Source: JAJXWB01 sp037044955
GTDB lineage: Bacteria > Pseudomonadota > Alphaproteobacteria > Rhizobiales > Beijerinckiaceae
NCBI GenBank assembly: GCA_037044955.1
Contig: JBAOHX010000002.1
Span: forward strand, 620,001 to 684,000
Reading direction: 5' to 3'
Length of the DNA stretch: 64,000 nucleotides
The notes under the pieces are model-generated. The model saw nothing but the letters and a program-made list of their open reading frames with translations. It was not told the origin of the DNA and made no database searches. Below are positions 54,961-64,000 of this stretch, in pieces (positions within the stretch are counted from its first letter, which is position 1; each line of letters begins with the position of its first letter). The translations under genes were made by a program, and so were the position numbers.

Positions 54961-55910
54961 CTACACGAGCGGCAGCTCCAGCTTCATCTGGTCTTTCGCC
55001 ACGATCGCCTTGCCGTCGTAATTCTTGCGCACGCCGTCCAGCCACATGTCGTCGGTGATCGTCGGGTCGTCGCCGGGCACGAGATGGCTCAAGCACAAGC
55101 AGTTTCGGCTTGGCGATGGCGGCGACGCGGCCGATGTCCTGCGTCTTGGTGTGGCTGGCGAGCAGATGTTCCTTCAGCGTCTGCGCGAAGGGGATGCAGC
55201 CGGCGAGCTTGTCGACGCCGGGTTCGTACAGGCTCTCGTGCACGAGCACGTCCGCGCCCTTGGCGAAAGCCGCCAGCTTCTCGCTATAGGCGGTGTCGCC
55301 GGAGAAGACGAAGGTTCCGACCTTGGTCTCGAACTTATACGCAAAATTGTCGACGATAGGCGGATGCGGCACGCGGATCGCGGACACTTTCACGCCGGGC
55401 AGTTCGAGGATCACGCCTTCCTCGATGTCTGTGGGCAGAAGCAGCTTGCGCGGATCGGGCTTGCCCTCGTCGGCGATGCGCGTCTCGACGTCGAACTTGT
55501 TCAGTTTCCAGAATAGATCGGTCATCTCGACGAGGCCCTTCGGGCCGAACGAGCGCACGGGCGCGTTCAGCCCGGCCGACCATGCGGCGTCGACGATATT
55601 GCCGTAGTCGAGATTGTGATCTGAATGGTGGTGGCTGATGAACATGTAGCGCAGGTCGGGCAGCTTCACGCCGGCCGTGACCAGACCACGCGCCGTTCCG
55701 TAGCCGCAGTCGATCAGGAATGGGACGCCGTCGAGCACGAGCAGGTTCGCGGGATTGGCGCGGACGCCGCCGACGCGCGGGCCGCCCTTCGTGCCGATGA
55801 AGACGAGCCTGTTGGCGCTGGCAGGCGCCTGGGCCAAGCGCTCCGCGCGGCGCGGCGGTCGCGCCGAGCGAAGCGAGCAGCGATAGTCCGAACGCGCGGC
55901 GATCGAGCAT
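54961..55910 (-). CDS. Periplasmic MBL-fold metallo-hydrolase (two frameshifts)
   Basis: About 315 residues after two corrections. It begins with a signal-like segment (RRAFGLSLLASLGATAA), then a metallo-beta-lactamase fold with the zinc motif SHHHSDHNLDYG, VFSGDTAYS and HESLYEPG. The breaks are one extra base in the TT/AA pair at 55836-55837 (restores RGALAQAPASANRLVF) and one at 55091-55092 (restores LVLSHLVPGDDP). The C terminus is TDDMWLDGVRKNYDG. Its place between pobA and ligC suggests a role in aromatic acid use, but no hydrolytic step of the 4,5-pathway is known for this fold; the link is positional. Confidence 0.78.
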
Positions 55911-56025
55911 GGCGTTTCTCCCAGATTGCGCATCGTCGGCGCGATGCGCTGTCGTTCGGCGGCGGGCGCGTCGAGGCGTCCGCGGCGCTTCGTGCAGACT
56001 AAGCGGGTTTGTCGTCCGCGAACAA

Positions 56026-56967
56026 TCAGAACTGCTTCTCGATCCGGTCCAGCGTGCGCATCGCCGGCAGGCACTGGGCAAACGAGGAATTCGGCTCGCG
56101 GCCTTCCTTGATGGCGGCGAAGAATTCGCGGTCGATCAGTTCGATGCCGTTGTTGGAGACGGCGACGCCGGACAGGTCGATCTTGTTTTCCTTGCCGTCG
56201 TAGAGATCGTCGTAGCGCGCGATATAAGTGCCGTTGTCGCAGATGTAGCGGAAGTAGGTGCCGAGCGGGCCGTCGTTGTTGAAGGACAGCGACAGCGTGC
56301 AGATCGCGCCGGACGCCGCCTTCAGGCCGATCGCCATGTCCATGGCGATGCCGAGGTTGGGATGATGCGGCCCCTCGATGCCGAAGGCCTGCACCGCCTC
56401 GCCGCCCGTCTGGTACTGGAAGAGGTCGACCGTGTGGCAGGCGTGATGCCACAAGAGATGATCGGTCCAGGAGCGCGCCTGTCCCGTGGCGTTGGTGTTG
56501 GTGCGGCGGAAGAAATAGGTCTGCACGTCCATCTGCTGGATCTTCAGCTCGCCCTTCTTGATGCGATTGTGAATCCACTGATGGCTCGGGTTGAAGCGGC
56601 GCACATGGCCGGCCATGCCGACGACGCCGGTCTCCTTCTGCACGCGCACCAGCGCCTCGGAATCGGCGAGGCTGTCGGCCATCGGGATTTCGATCAGCAC
56701 GTGCTTGCCGGCTTTCATGCACGCAATGCCTTGGGCTGCATGCACTTGCGTCGGCGTCGACAGGATGACGGCGTCGACGTCGGAGCGGGCGAGGCTCTCG
56801 TTGAGGTCGCGCGTCCAGTGCTTGACGCCGCGCTCCTTGGCGAAGCCCTCGAGGTCGCCGGTGCGGCCGCCGACGATGGAGGTCACCTCGACGCCGTCGA
56901 TGTTCCTGATCGCGTCGAGATGCTTGATGCCGAATGCGCCGCTTGCGCCCGCCACACAGACTTTCAT
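56026..56967 (-). CDS. ligC: LigC-like 4-carboxy-2-hydroxymuconate-6-semialdehyde dehydrogenase
   Basis: A 313-residue Gfo/Idh/MocA-fold oxidoreductase. The NADP loop is GASGAFGIKHLDAI and the catalytic-region segment EIPMADS replaces the common EKP. Length and these motifs fit LigC, which oxidises the hemiacetal of the LigAB product to 2-pyrone-4,6-dicarboxylate. The gene is leftward, after the AhpD-like gene's divergent promoter. The next enzymes of the route (LigI, LigU/J, LigK) are not in the window. A sugar dehydrogenase is the main alternative, disfavoured by ligAB and pobA nearby. Confidence 0.87.
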   Translation of the reverse strand: MKVCVAGASGAFGIKHLDAIRNIDGVEVTSIVGGRTGDLEGFAKERGVKHWTRDLNESLARSDVDAVILSTPTQVHAAQGIACMKAGKHVLIEIPMADSLADSEALVRVQKETGVVGMAGHVRRFNPSHQWIHNRIKKGELKIQQMDVQTYFFRRTNTNATGQARSWTDHLLWHHACHTVDLFQYQTGGEAVQAFGIEGPHHPNLGIAMDMAIGLKAASGAICTLSLSFNNDGPLGTYFRYICDNGTYIARYDDLYDGKENKIDLSGVAVSNNGIELIDREFFAAIKEGREPNSSFAQCLPAMRTLDRIEKQF

Positions 56968-57116
56968 GGTTGCGTCCCTTCCTGGTGGCCTGTTTCCTAG
57001 GCGCGCGGGGCGCGCCGGTCGAGTTCGATTTGCCGCCTGCCTATTCGTTTTCGACATAGCAGCCGGGACCCTGGCAGGGTCGCGCGTCGTCGAAAGAATT
57101 TTATATTGAAACATGC

Positions 57117-57134
57117 GAATATTCTTATATAAGA
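57117..57134. promoter_or_regulatory. Nested palindromes between ligC and the AhpD-like gene
   Basis: GAATATTC (57117-57124) overlaps the perfect 12-bp palindrome TCTTATATAAGA (57123-57134). They lie in the AT-rich 203-bp gap between divergent ligC and the AhpD-like gene, 37 bp before the latter's start. This looks like a MarR- or GntR-type operator, but no such regulator is adjacent. Confidence 0.6.
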
Positions 57135-57170
57135 GGCTCAACACACGCCGCACGGCGCAAAGAGGATGCG

Positions 57171-57527
57171 ATGATGATCGACAACTGGCCCGAAACCACC
57201 AAGAAGCTCTCCGCCGACCTCAAGAACCTGCGCGGCGGCGCGCCGGAGGTCATGAAGGCTTTTGCGGCCATCGCGCAGTCGGCGCTGGCCCCCAAGGCGC
57301 TGGACACCAAGACCAAGGAACTGATCGCGCTCGGCATATCGGTTGCGGTGCGCTGTGACGATTGCATCGCCTTCCACGTCAAGGCGGCCGTCCAGCAGGG
57401 CGCGACGCGCGAAGAGATCATGGAGACCTTGGGCATGGCGATCTACATGGGCGCTGGTCCGTCCGCCATGTACGCCAGCCACGCGCTCGACGCCTACACG
57501 CAGTTCTCGGCGCCGGCGGCGGAATAG
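57171..57527 (+). CDS. AhpD-like carboxymuconolactone decarboxylase family protein
   Basis: A 118-residue alpha-helical protein with the AhpD-type active site VRCDDCIAFH (Cys-x-x-Cys plus His). This points to a thiol peroxidase-type activity rather than lactone decarboxylation. It begins an operon-like pair with the rhodanese gene 12 bp downstream. In the context of the 4,5-pathway it might also act on lactone or keto acid products, but the CxxC makes redox more likely. Confidence 0.85.
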   Translation: MMIDNWPETTKKLSADLKNLRGGAPEVMKAFAAIAQSALAPKALDTKTKELIALGISVAVRCDDCIAFHVKAAVQQGATREEIMETLGMAIYMGAGPSAMYASHALDAYTQFSAPAAE

Positions 57528-57538
57528 AAAGCGGGCCG

Positions 57539-57886
57539 ATGTTCTTTTCCAGACTCTTCGGCCGTACGCACGCGCCGGCCCCTTCCCACGTCATCGGTTT
57601 CGACGACCTGCGCAAGGAACTCGACGCCGGCGCCGTCGAACTGATCGACGTGCGCGAGCAGAGCGAGTATCGCAGCGGCCATGTGCCGGGCTCGCGCAAC
57701 CTGCCGCTCTCACGCTTCGACCCCGCGCATCTGCCGCGCGACCGCAAGGTCGTGCTGATCTGTCTGTCCGGCGCGCGGTCGGGCGGCGCGTTGCGGCGCC
57801 TGCGGCAGGCGGGCTTCGAGAACGCCCTGCATTTCCAGGGCGGCGTGTCCATGTGGCGGACGCTGGGCGGCCCCCTCGTCGCCTGA
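57539..57886 (+). CDS. Rhodanese-domain protein
   Basis: A 115-residue single rhodanese domain with ELIDVREQSEYRSGHVPGSRN and the active-site loop CLSGARS (Cys nucleophile). No membrane segment. It moves a sulfane sulfur to an acceptor thiol. It follows the AhpD-like gene by 12 bp and so probably shares its promoter. Confidence 0.9.
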   Translation: MFFSRLFGRTHAPAPSHVIGFDDLRKELDAGAVELIDVREQSEYRSGHVPGSRNLPLSRFDPAHLPRDRKVVLICLSGARSGGALRRLRQAGFENALHFQGGVSMWRTLGGPLVA

Positions 57887-57964
57887 GGGACGCGGGTTGA
57901 CTACGCTTCCTTGGAATTTGTCGGCATTCTCGCGCGGCAAACCCTCGAGACTTTATCGCAAGGC

Positions 57965-58004
57965 TTCTGGATCCCCGATCGCGCTTCTGCGCGTCGGGGA
58001 TGAC
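57965..58004. repeat. Family C half element before the ftsK 3' end
   Basis: TTCTGGATCCCCGATCGCGC with the mirror GCGTCGGGGATGAC makes a single hairpin of about 40 bp matching the right half of family C copies. It lies between convergent rhodanese and ftsK. Confidence 0.6.
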
Positions 58005-58009
58005 AGTCG

Positions 58010-60788
58010 TCAATCGTCGAACGCTCCCCTGTCGACGCCATTTCCGACGAGTATCTCGCGTTTTCCGGCATGGTTGGCCTGTCCGACGAGGCCTTCCTTC
58101 TCCATGCGCTCGACGAGGGAGGCGGCCTTGTTGTAGCCGACGGAGAGGCGGCGCTGGATGTAGGAGACCGAGCACTTGCGGTCGCGCAGCACGATGGCGA
58201 CGGCGCGGTCGTAGAGATCGGCGGATTCGTCGCCGCCGAAATCGCCGGAAGCGGTCGCGCTGTCGCCGTCCTCGTCGTCGTCTTCGTCGGCCGTGATCGC
58301 GTCGAGATAGGCGGGCGCGCCTTGGGACTTCAGGTGGGCGACGACCTTCTCCACCTCGTTGTCGGAGACGAACGGCCCATGCACGCGCGAAATGCGGCCG
58401 CCGCCGGCCATGTAGAGCATGTCGCCCTGGCCGAGCAGCTGTTCGGCGCCCTGCTCGCCGAGGATGGTGCGGCTGTCGATCTTGGACGTCACCTGGAAGG
58501 AGATGCGGGTCGGGAAGTTCGCCTTGATCGTGCCGGTGATGACGTCGACGGAGGGACGCTGGGTCGCCATGATGAGATGGATGCCGGCGGCGCGCGCCAT
58601 CTGGGCGAGGCGCTGGATGGCGCCCTCGATGTCCTTGCCGGCGACCATCATCAGGTCGGCCATCTCGTCGACGACGACGACGATGTAGGGCAGGGGCTCG
58701 AGCGACATGTCCTCCTGCTCGTAGACGGCCTCGCCGGTCGAGCGGTCGAAGCCGGTCTGCACGGTGCGGGTGATCGTCTCGTTCTTCTGGGCGGCCTCGG
58801 CGAGGCGGGCGTTGAAGCCGTCGATGTTGCGCACGCCGAGCTTGGACATTTTCTTGTAGCGGTCCTCCATCTCGCGCACCGCCCACTTCAAGGCGACGAC
58901 GGCCTTCTTGGGATCGGTGACGACGGGGGTGAGGAGGTGGGGAATGCCGTCGTAGACGGACAGTTCCAGCATCTTGGGGTCGACCATGATGAGGCGGCAC
59001 TGCTCGGGCTTGAGGCGATAGAGCAGGGAGAGGATCATGGTGTTGATGGCGACCGACTTGCCGGAGCCGGTGGTGCCGGCGACCAGCAGGTGGGGCATGC
59101 GGGCGAGGTCGACGATGACGGGCTCGCCGCCGATGGTCTTGCCGAGCGCGATGGCGAGGCGGTGCTTGGAGCCCTCGAAGTCGGCGGAGGCGAGCAGTTC
59201 GCGCAGATAGACGGTCTCGCGGTCCTGGTTGGGCAGTTCGATGCCGATGGCGTTGCGGCCCTGCACGACGGCGACGCGGGCGGAGACCGCGCTCATCGAG
59301 CGGGCGATGTCGTCGGCGAGCCCGATCACCCGGCTCGACTTGACGCCCGGCGCCGGCTCCAGCTCGTACAGGGTCACGACCGGACCCGGCCGCACGTTGA
59401 CGATCTCACCCTTCACACCGAAATCGTCCAGGACGCCTTCGAGTTCGCGCGCATTCTCGTCGAGGATTTCCGGCGCCAGATTGGCGAAGTCGCTCTCCTC
59501 GTGCTCGCGCAGGAGGTCGAGGGCGGGCGTTTCGTAGAGATCAGCCGGCTGGGACTTCGCGCGAATGACCTTACCGTCATCGCGAGGAGCGAAGCGACGC
59601 GGCGATCCATCCCCGACTGACGCCCGCTGGCTGGATTGCTTCGTCGCTTTGGCAGAAATCGCTTCCGCGATTTCGCCCGCGCTCCTCGCAATGACGGCTG
59701 CTGGCATTGCGCTTGACGTACTGTCGACCGAGGTATGCTGCGTCTGCGCTTTCACGCGCACTCGTCTCTTTTCTTCCCGTACCGGCGCCTTTGGAATCTC
59801 GCGCAAACGCGATGCGCGAAAATCCTCGTCATTGTCGTCGTCGTCGCTTTCCGCGCCGGCGACGAGCAGGGCGGCGAGCCGCTGCAATTCGTTGCGCGGG
59901 GCGGGTATTTCGCGCGGGTGGATGCGCGGCATGGGAGGGGCCCGGCGCAATTCGGGCGCGTCGAATTCCTCGATCACGACGCGTTGGGCCGCATCGCCGA
60001 GGAAGAATTCGGTGCGCGCCATTTCCGGCGAGCGCGGGATGAGGATTTCGACCAGCGGACGCGGCGACTCGTTCGCATCGACCGCGGGCGCGGGCGCCTG
60101 CTCGATCGCGGGCGCGAGCGCGCCGGTCGTCATGGCTTCATGCGCCTGCGCCGTGGGCTGCGAGATGCCCCTCGGCCGGCAGGATGGCGACGATCTCGGC
60201 CGGCGTTTCGGCGGCAGTCTCCATCGGCGCCGAAGGCTTGCGGTCGGGCGTGCGGGTGAAGCGCACCCAGCCGGGCTTGCGGCTCTGGCGCTCGATGCGC
60301 GCGGCTGCGTCGACCTCCTCCTGCGCGCGGCGCTCGGCCTCGAGCTTGCGCAATTCCTCCTTGCGGCGGACAAGCTCGGCTTCGGAGGAACGTGCGAAGC
60401 GCACGTCGCCGGTGGCGGTTTTCGCGGTGAGGCCCGGACGTTGTGGCGCGGCGCCGGCCTTGCCGAGAAGTTTCGCGGCCCTGGCGGAGGCCCTGTCGGC
60501 GGCATCCATCGCCGCCTGCAGCGGCGCGCCCATGGAGGAAAGAGACGTCTGCGGCTCGAAAGTCTGCGGGATGGAGATCGGGGGAGCGGCCGGCGCCGGC
60601 ATGACGGGAGGCGTCGACGCCAGGTGGACCGGCGGCGCGGTCGGCGCAGGCGGGCGGCCGTCCGCCCCGACTTCCCGGATCATCACGGGATTGACATTGC
60701 GGCGCGCGCTTTGCCGTTTGGCCTGCTTCCCGCCGCTCTCGTCCTTGAGGGCGTCGAGCATTTTGGCGATCCAGGCGTCGAATGTCAT
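58010..60788 (-). CDS. ftsK: FtsK/SpoIIIE-family DNA translocase (frameshifted, repeat-containing)
   Basis: About 925 residues after correcting one extra base in the CCCC run 60168-60171 (restores AEGISQPTAQAHEA). The motor has Walker A GTTGSGKSVA, Walker B VVVDEMADLM, the QRPSVDVITGTIKANFPTR segment, and a C-terminal winged-helix gamma domain (CSVSYIQRRLSVGYNKAASLV). There are no N-terminal membrane helices; instead a long charged, Pro/Ala-rich linker. A palindromic repeat of 120 bp inside the linker encodes 40 residues in frame. It is either a soluble second FtsK or an enzyme anchored by another protein. It translocates DNA for chromosome segregation. Confidence 0.92.
59576..59695. repeat. 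Family A repeat inside ftsK, in frame
   Basis: 120 bp bounded by GTCATCGCGAGGAGCG and CTCCTCGCAATGAC, related to 14350-14440, with extra inner hairpin GAAATCGCTTCCGCGATTTC. It is an exact multiple of three and encodes 40 residues without a stop in the ftsK frame (between PAA and GKVIRAKS). Confidence 0.88.
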
Positions 60789-60956
60789 GAGAAGGTTCCG
60801 GAGGGACGCAATACGGCCGTTAGGGTTAACCCGTCGCGGTTAAGGCGTGGTTATTTCGCGGCGATTTCGGAGGCCGAGATTCGTCCACAGGCGCCTTTGA
60901 CCGGCCGGCGGCGGGCGCCTACCACTTGCCTCCCCTGAATTCTGAGTCGGACTGCA

Positions 60957-63273
60957 ATGAAATCGATCAGCCAGCGCATCGCCGAGGAACTGAAGGTCGC
61001 CACGACGCAGGTGGCCGCGGCCGTCGAGCTTCTGGACGGCGGCGCGACCGTTCCGTTCATCGCGCGCTACCGCAAGGAGGCGACCGGCGCGCTCGACGAC
61101 ACGCAATTGCGCACGCTGGAGGAGCGGCTGCGCTACCTGCGCGAACTGGAAGAACGCCGCGCGGCGATCCTCGACAGCGTGAAGGCGCAGGGCAAGCTCG
61201 ACGCCGCGCTGGAAGCGCAGATCAACGCCGCCGACTCGAAGGCGCGGCTCGAGGACATTTATCTCCCCTACAAGCCCAAGCGGCGCACCAAGGCGCAGAT
61301 CGCGCGCGAAAATGGGCTTGAGCCGCTGGCCGAGGCGTTGCTGGCGCATCCCGAGCGCGATCCGAAGGAGCAGGCGGCGGCTTACCTGAAGCCCGAGGCC
61401 GTCGAGACGCCCGAAGCCGCGCTCGAAGGCGCGCGCGCCATTCTGGTCGAGCGCTTTGCGGAAGACGCGGAACTGATCGGGAGGTTGCGCGAAGACTTCT
61501 GGAAGCGCGGCGCGCTGACGACGAAAGTGCGCGAGGGCAAGGAGCAGGCCGGCGCGAAATTCGCCGATTATTTCGATTTCTCCGAACCGCTGACCAAGCT
61601 GCCATCGCACCGCATTCTCGCTGTCATGCGCGGCGAGCGCGAAGAGGTCTTGGACCTGCGCATGGTCGCAGATCCCACAGCCGATCCGGCTTTGCGCACG
61701 CCGGGTCCGTATGAGCTCGCCATCGCCGCGCGCGTCGGCGTTTCGGATCGCGGCAGGCCGGGCGACAAATGGCTCTCCGATTGCGTGCGCTGGGCGTGGC
61801 GCACCAAGATCGAGATGCAATTGGCCGTCGATCTCAGGCTGCGGCTGTGGACGCATGCGGAAGACGAGGCCGTGCGCGTGTTCGGCGCCAATCTGCGCGA
61901 CCTGCTGCTCGCCGCGCCCGCCGGCGCGCGCGCGACCATGGGGCTCGATCCCGGCTTTCGCACCGGCGTGAAGGTCGCGGTGGTGGACGCCACCGGCAAG
62001 GTGGTGGCGACGACTGCGATCTTTCCGCACGAGCCGCAGCGGCGCTGGGACGAGAGCATCGCGGCGCTGTCGGCGCTCTGCGCGCGGCACAAGGTCGATC
62101 TCATCGCCATCGGCAATGGCACGGCCTCGCGCGAGACGGACCGGCTCGCCGCCGATCTGCTGAAGCGCAATCCCGAGATCAAGGCGACCAAGGTCGTCGT
62201 GTCGGAGGCCGGCGCGTCGGTCTATTCGGCGTCGGCCTATGCCGCGGCGGAACTGCCGGAACTCGACGTGACGCTGCGCGGCGCGGTGTCGATCGCGCGC
62301 CGCCTGCAGGACCCGCTCGCCGAACTCGTCAAGGTCGAGCCCAAGGCGATCGGCGTCGGCCAGTACCAGCACGATGTCGCCGAGCACAAGCTCAATCGCT
62401 CGCTCGACGCGGTGGTGGAAGATTGCGTCAATGCGGTCGGCGTCGACGTGAACACGGCCTCGGCCAAACTTCTCGCGCGCGTCTCAGGGGTTGGTGAGAG
62501 CCTTGCGGAATCGATCGTCAGCTATCGCAACGATGCGGGCTCGTTCCGCAATCGCGCCGCGTTGAAGAAAGTGCCGCGGCTCGGCGCGCGCGCCTTTGAA
62601 CTGTCGGCGGGCTTCCTGCGCATATCCGGCGGCGATGATCCGCTCGACCGTTCGGGCGTGCATCCCGAAGCCTATCCGGTCGTGCGCCGCATCGCGCAGA
62701 GAGCGGGCGCTGACGTATCGGCGCTGATCGGCAACGCCAAGATTCTGTCGTCGCTGAAGCCTGCTGATTTCACCGATGCGACATTCGGCCTGCCGACCGT
62801 GATCGACATTTTCAAGGAGCTGGAAAAGCCCGGCCGCGATCCGCGCCCCGCCTTCACGCGCCGCCGACTTCAAGGAAGGCGTCGAGACGATCTCCGATCT
62901 GAAGCCGGGCATGATCCTGGAAGGCGTGGTGACCAATGTCGCGGCCTTCGGCGCCTTCGTCGACATCGGCGTGCATCAGGACGGGCTGGTGCATGTCTCG
63001 GCGATGAGCCGCAATTTCGTGAAGGACCCGCGTGAAATCGCCAAGCCCGGCGACATCGTGAAGGTGAAGGTTCTGGACGTCGACGTGCCGCGCAAGCGCA
63101 TCGGATTGACGATGCGGCTCGACGATACGGCCGAAGCGCGCAAGCCCGGCCCGCGGCAGGGCGACCAGATGACACGGGGCCAGGAGCGTTTTTCACGCAC
63201 GCCCGAACGGCCGTCGGACGCCGGCGGCGCGCTGGCCGCGGCGCTGGCCAAGGCGCAGTCGCGGCGGGGGTGA
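60957..63273 (+). CDS. tex: Tex, S1-domain RNA-binding transcription accessory protein (frameshifted)
   Basis: About 771 residues. Domains in order: Tex N-terminal helices (ELKVATTQVAAAVELLDGG), YqgF-like (MGLDPGFRTGVKVAVVDATG), helix-hairpin-helix (VGESLAESIVSYRNDAG), and an S1 RNA-binding domain (LEGVVTNVAAFGAFVDIGVH). One extra base near 62859 breaks the frame in the linker before S1; removing it gives RPAFTAADFKEGVETISDL. Tex is a conserved, usually non-essential protein tied to transcription and stress. Divergent from ftsK. Confidence 0.93.
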
Positions 63274-63276
63274 GCT

Positions 63277-63402
63277 GGGACCGCGAGCCGGGCGAAGTCG
63301 GCTGCTGCTGACTTCGCAGACCAAAACGCAAACCGAAAACACTCGGTTTGCGTCTCGCAACTGAGACCGCGCGGCTCGGGCCGGCCGGAGGCCGGCGGTC
63401 CC
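63277..63402. repeat. Compound inverted repeat after tex (family D copy 2)
   Basis: Outer arms start GGGACCGCGAGCCG and end with GGCCGGAGGCCGGCGGTCCC, the arm shared with 15565-15630. Nested inside are the hairpins CGAAGTC/GACTTCG and ACGCAAACCG/CGGTTTGCGT (63326-63353). It follows the tex stop directly and probably serves as its transcript end. Confidence 0.75.
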
Positions 63403-63455
63403 GGCTGCTCGCGCCTCTGCAGGATCGCGTTATGCTGAGCGTCGGAGGAACGCTG

Positions 63456-64000
63456 ATGACGAGTGTCGAGCAAAAACGCGCCGCCTTTCGCGCGCTGCAC
63501 GCGCAAGGATGTTTCATCCTGCCCAATCCCTGGGATGCGGGCAGCGCGCGCATGTTGCAGAGCCTTGGATTCCAGGCGCTGGCCTCGACCAGCGCCGGCT
63601 TCGCCTGGACGACGGGACAGCCCGACTACCGTGTAAGCCGCGCCGCCGTGATCGGCCATCTGGCGCTGATGTGCAGCGCCGTCGATCTGCCCGTGAACGC
63701 CGATTTCGAATCCGGCTTCGCGGCCACGCCCGAGGGCGTGGCGGAGAGCGTGCGGCTGGCGATCGAGGCGGGCGTAGCGGGACTGTCGATCGAGGATCGC
63801 GACCTCGAGCGCGGCGGCCTGTACGACACGCAAGCCGCCATCGAGCGCCTGCGGGCGGCGCGCGACGCGATCGCGGCGAGCGGGGCCGACGTCATGCTGG
63901 TCGCCCGCACCGAGTTGCTGCTGAGCGAGCCGGACGAGATTTCGCGCGCCATCGACAGTCTCGTCGCTTTCGCGCAAGCGGGCGCCGACTGTCTCTATGC
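63456..64000 (+). CDS. Isocitrate lyase/PEP mutase family protein (runs off the right edge)
   Basis: The frame is open from ATG 63456 (GGAGGA eight bases before it) to the window end, 181 residues so far. It has the TIM-barrel motifs of the PEP mutase/isocitrate lyase family: LPNPWDAGSARML, ALASTSAGFAW, NADFESGFA, and GLSIEDR. Such proteins include PrpB, oxaloacetate decarboxylase-like and phosphonate enzymes; this subgroup (CILPNPWD-type) is uncharacterised. C terminus not seen. Confidence 0.85.
   Translation, partial: MTSVEQKRAAFRALHAQGCFILPNPWDAGSARMLQSLGFQALASTSAGFAWTTGQPDYRVSRAAVIGHLALMCSAVDLPVNADFESGFAATPEGVAESVRLAIEAGVAGLSIEDRDLERGGLYDTQAAIERLRAARDAIAASGADVMLVARTELLLSEPDEISRAIDSLVAFAQAGADCLY

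Overview
The window is about 64 kb of GC-rich, densely packed chromosomal DNA from an alphaproteobacterium, most likely of the order Hyphomicrobiales (Rhizobiales). The evidence is the nir gene order (the same as I remember for Paracoccus), NNR/FNR-type boxes, an Irr/ICE-like iron box, an FnrN-type regulator, the codon use and the proteins themselves. Genus cannot be fixed. No rRNA, tRNA, insertion sequence, phage or CRISPR array was seen.

Layout. 1-142 is the end of an unidentified gene, followed by a terminator. 284-13506 is a complete denitrification island for cytochrome cd1 nitrite reductase: a cytochrome c, nirX (apbE-like) and nirI read leftward; nirS-E-C-F-DL-G-H-J-N reads rightward; an NnrR/Dnr-like Crp/Fnr regulator closes it. 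Three TTGAC/ATCAA-type boxes lie before the cytochrome, between nirI and nirS, and before the regulator, so the island looks like one NO/low-oxygen circuit. 13.5-17.8 kb holds an enoyl-CoA hydratase, a fatty-acid desaturase, an AtuA pair and a carboxymuconolactone-decarboxylase-like protein. 17.9-21.7 kb holds rubrerythrin with an Irr-like box, a GlpC-like Fe-S protein, a DUF3501 protein and a YeeE/TsuA-type transporter: the least understood module here. 21.8-45.2 kb is mixed metabolism (SDRs, HAD, PEBP, a GGDEF-EAL protein, a tandem DsbA-like protein with an acyl-CoA dehydrogenase, a CobW GTPase with an amidohydrolase, ilvD, a flavin monooxygenase, an AidB-like dehydrogenase, TetR, a DTW protein, FkbM, MFS, amidase). 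45.3-50.1 kb has fnrN and cytochrome c maturation genes ccmF, ccmI and ccmG. 50.1-57.5 kb is a protocatechuate 4,5-cleavage island: a LysR regulator, ligAB, pobR, pobA, a metallo-hydrolase, ligC and an AhpD-like protein. 57.5-64 kb has rhodanese, ftsK, tex and a truncated PEP-mutase/isocitrate-lyase family gene.

How the parts fit. Siroheme from the NirE branch is converted by NirDL/GH, NirJ and NirN/NirF to heme d1 for NirS; CcmF/I/G supply the covalent hemes of NirS, NirC, NirN and the small cytochrome; NirX probably flavinylates NirI. PobA makes protocatechuate, LigAB opens the ring and LigC oxidises the semialdehyde.

Two sequence-level patterns stand out. Fourteen genes are interrupted by 17 clean frameshifts (16 behave as +1), including tex, ftsK and ccmF, which I read as probable consensus errors rather than decay. 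Several families of short palindromic repeats sit at gene ends, and one copy of 120 bp lies in frame inside ftsK, adding 40 residues.
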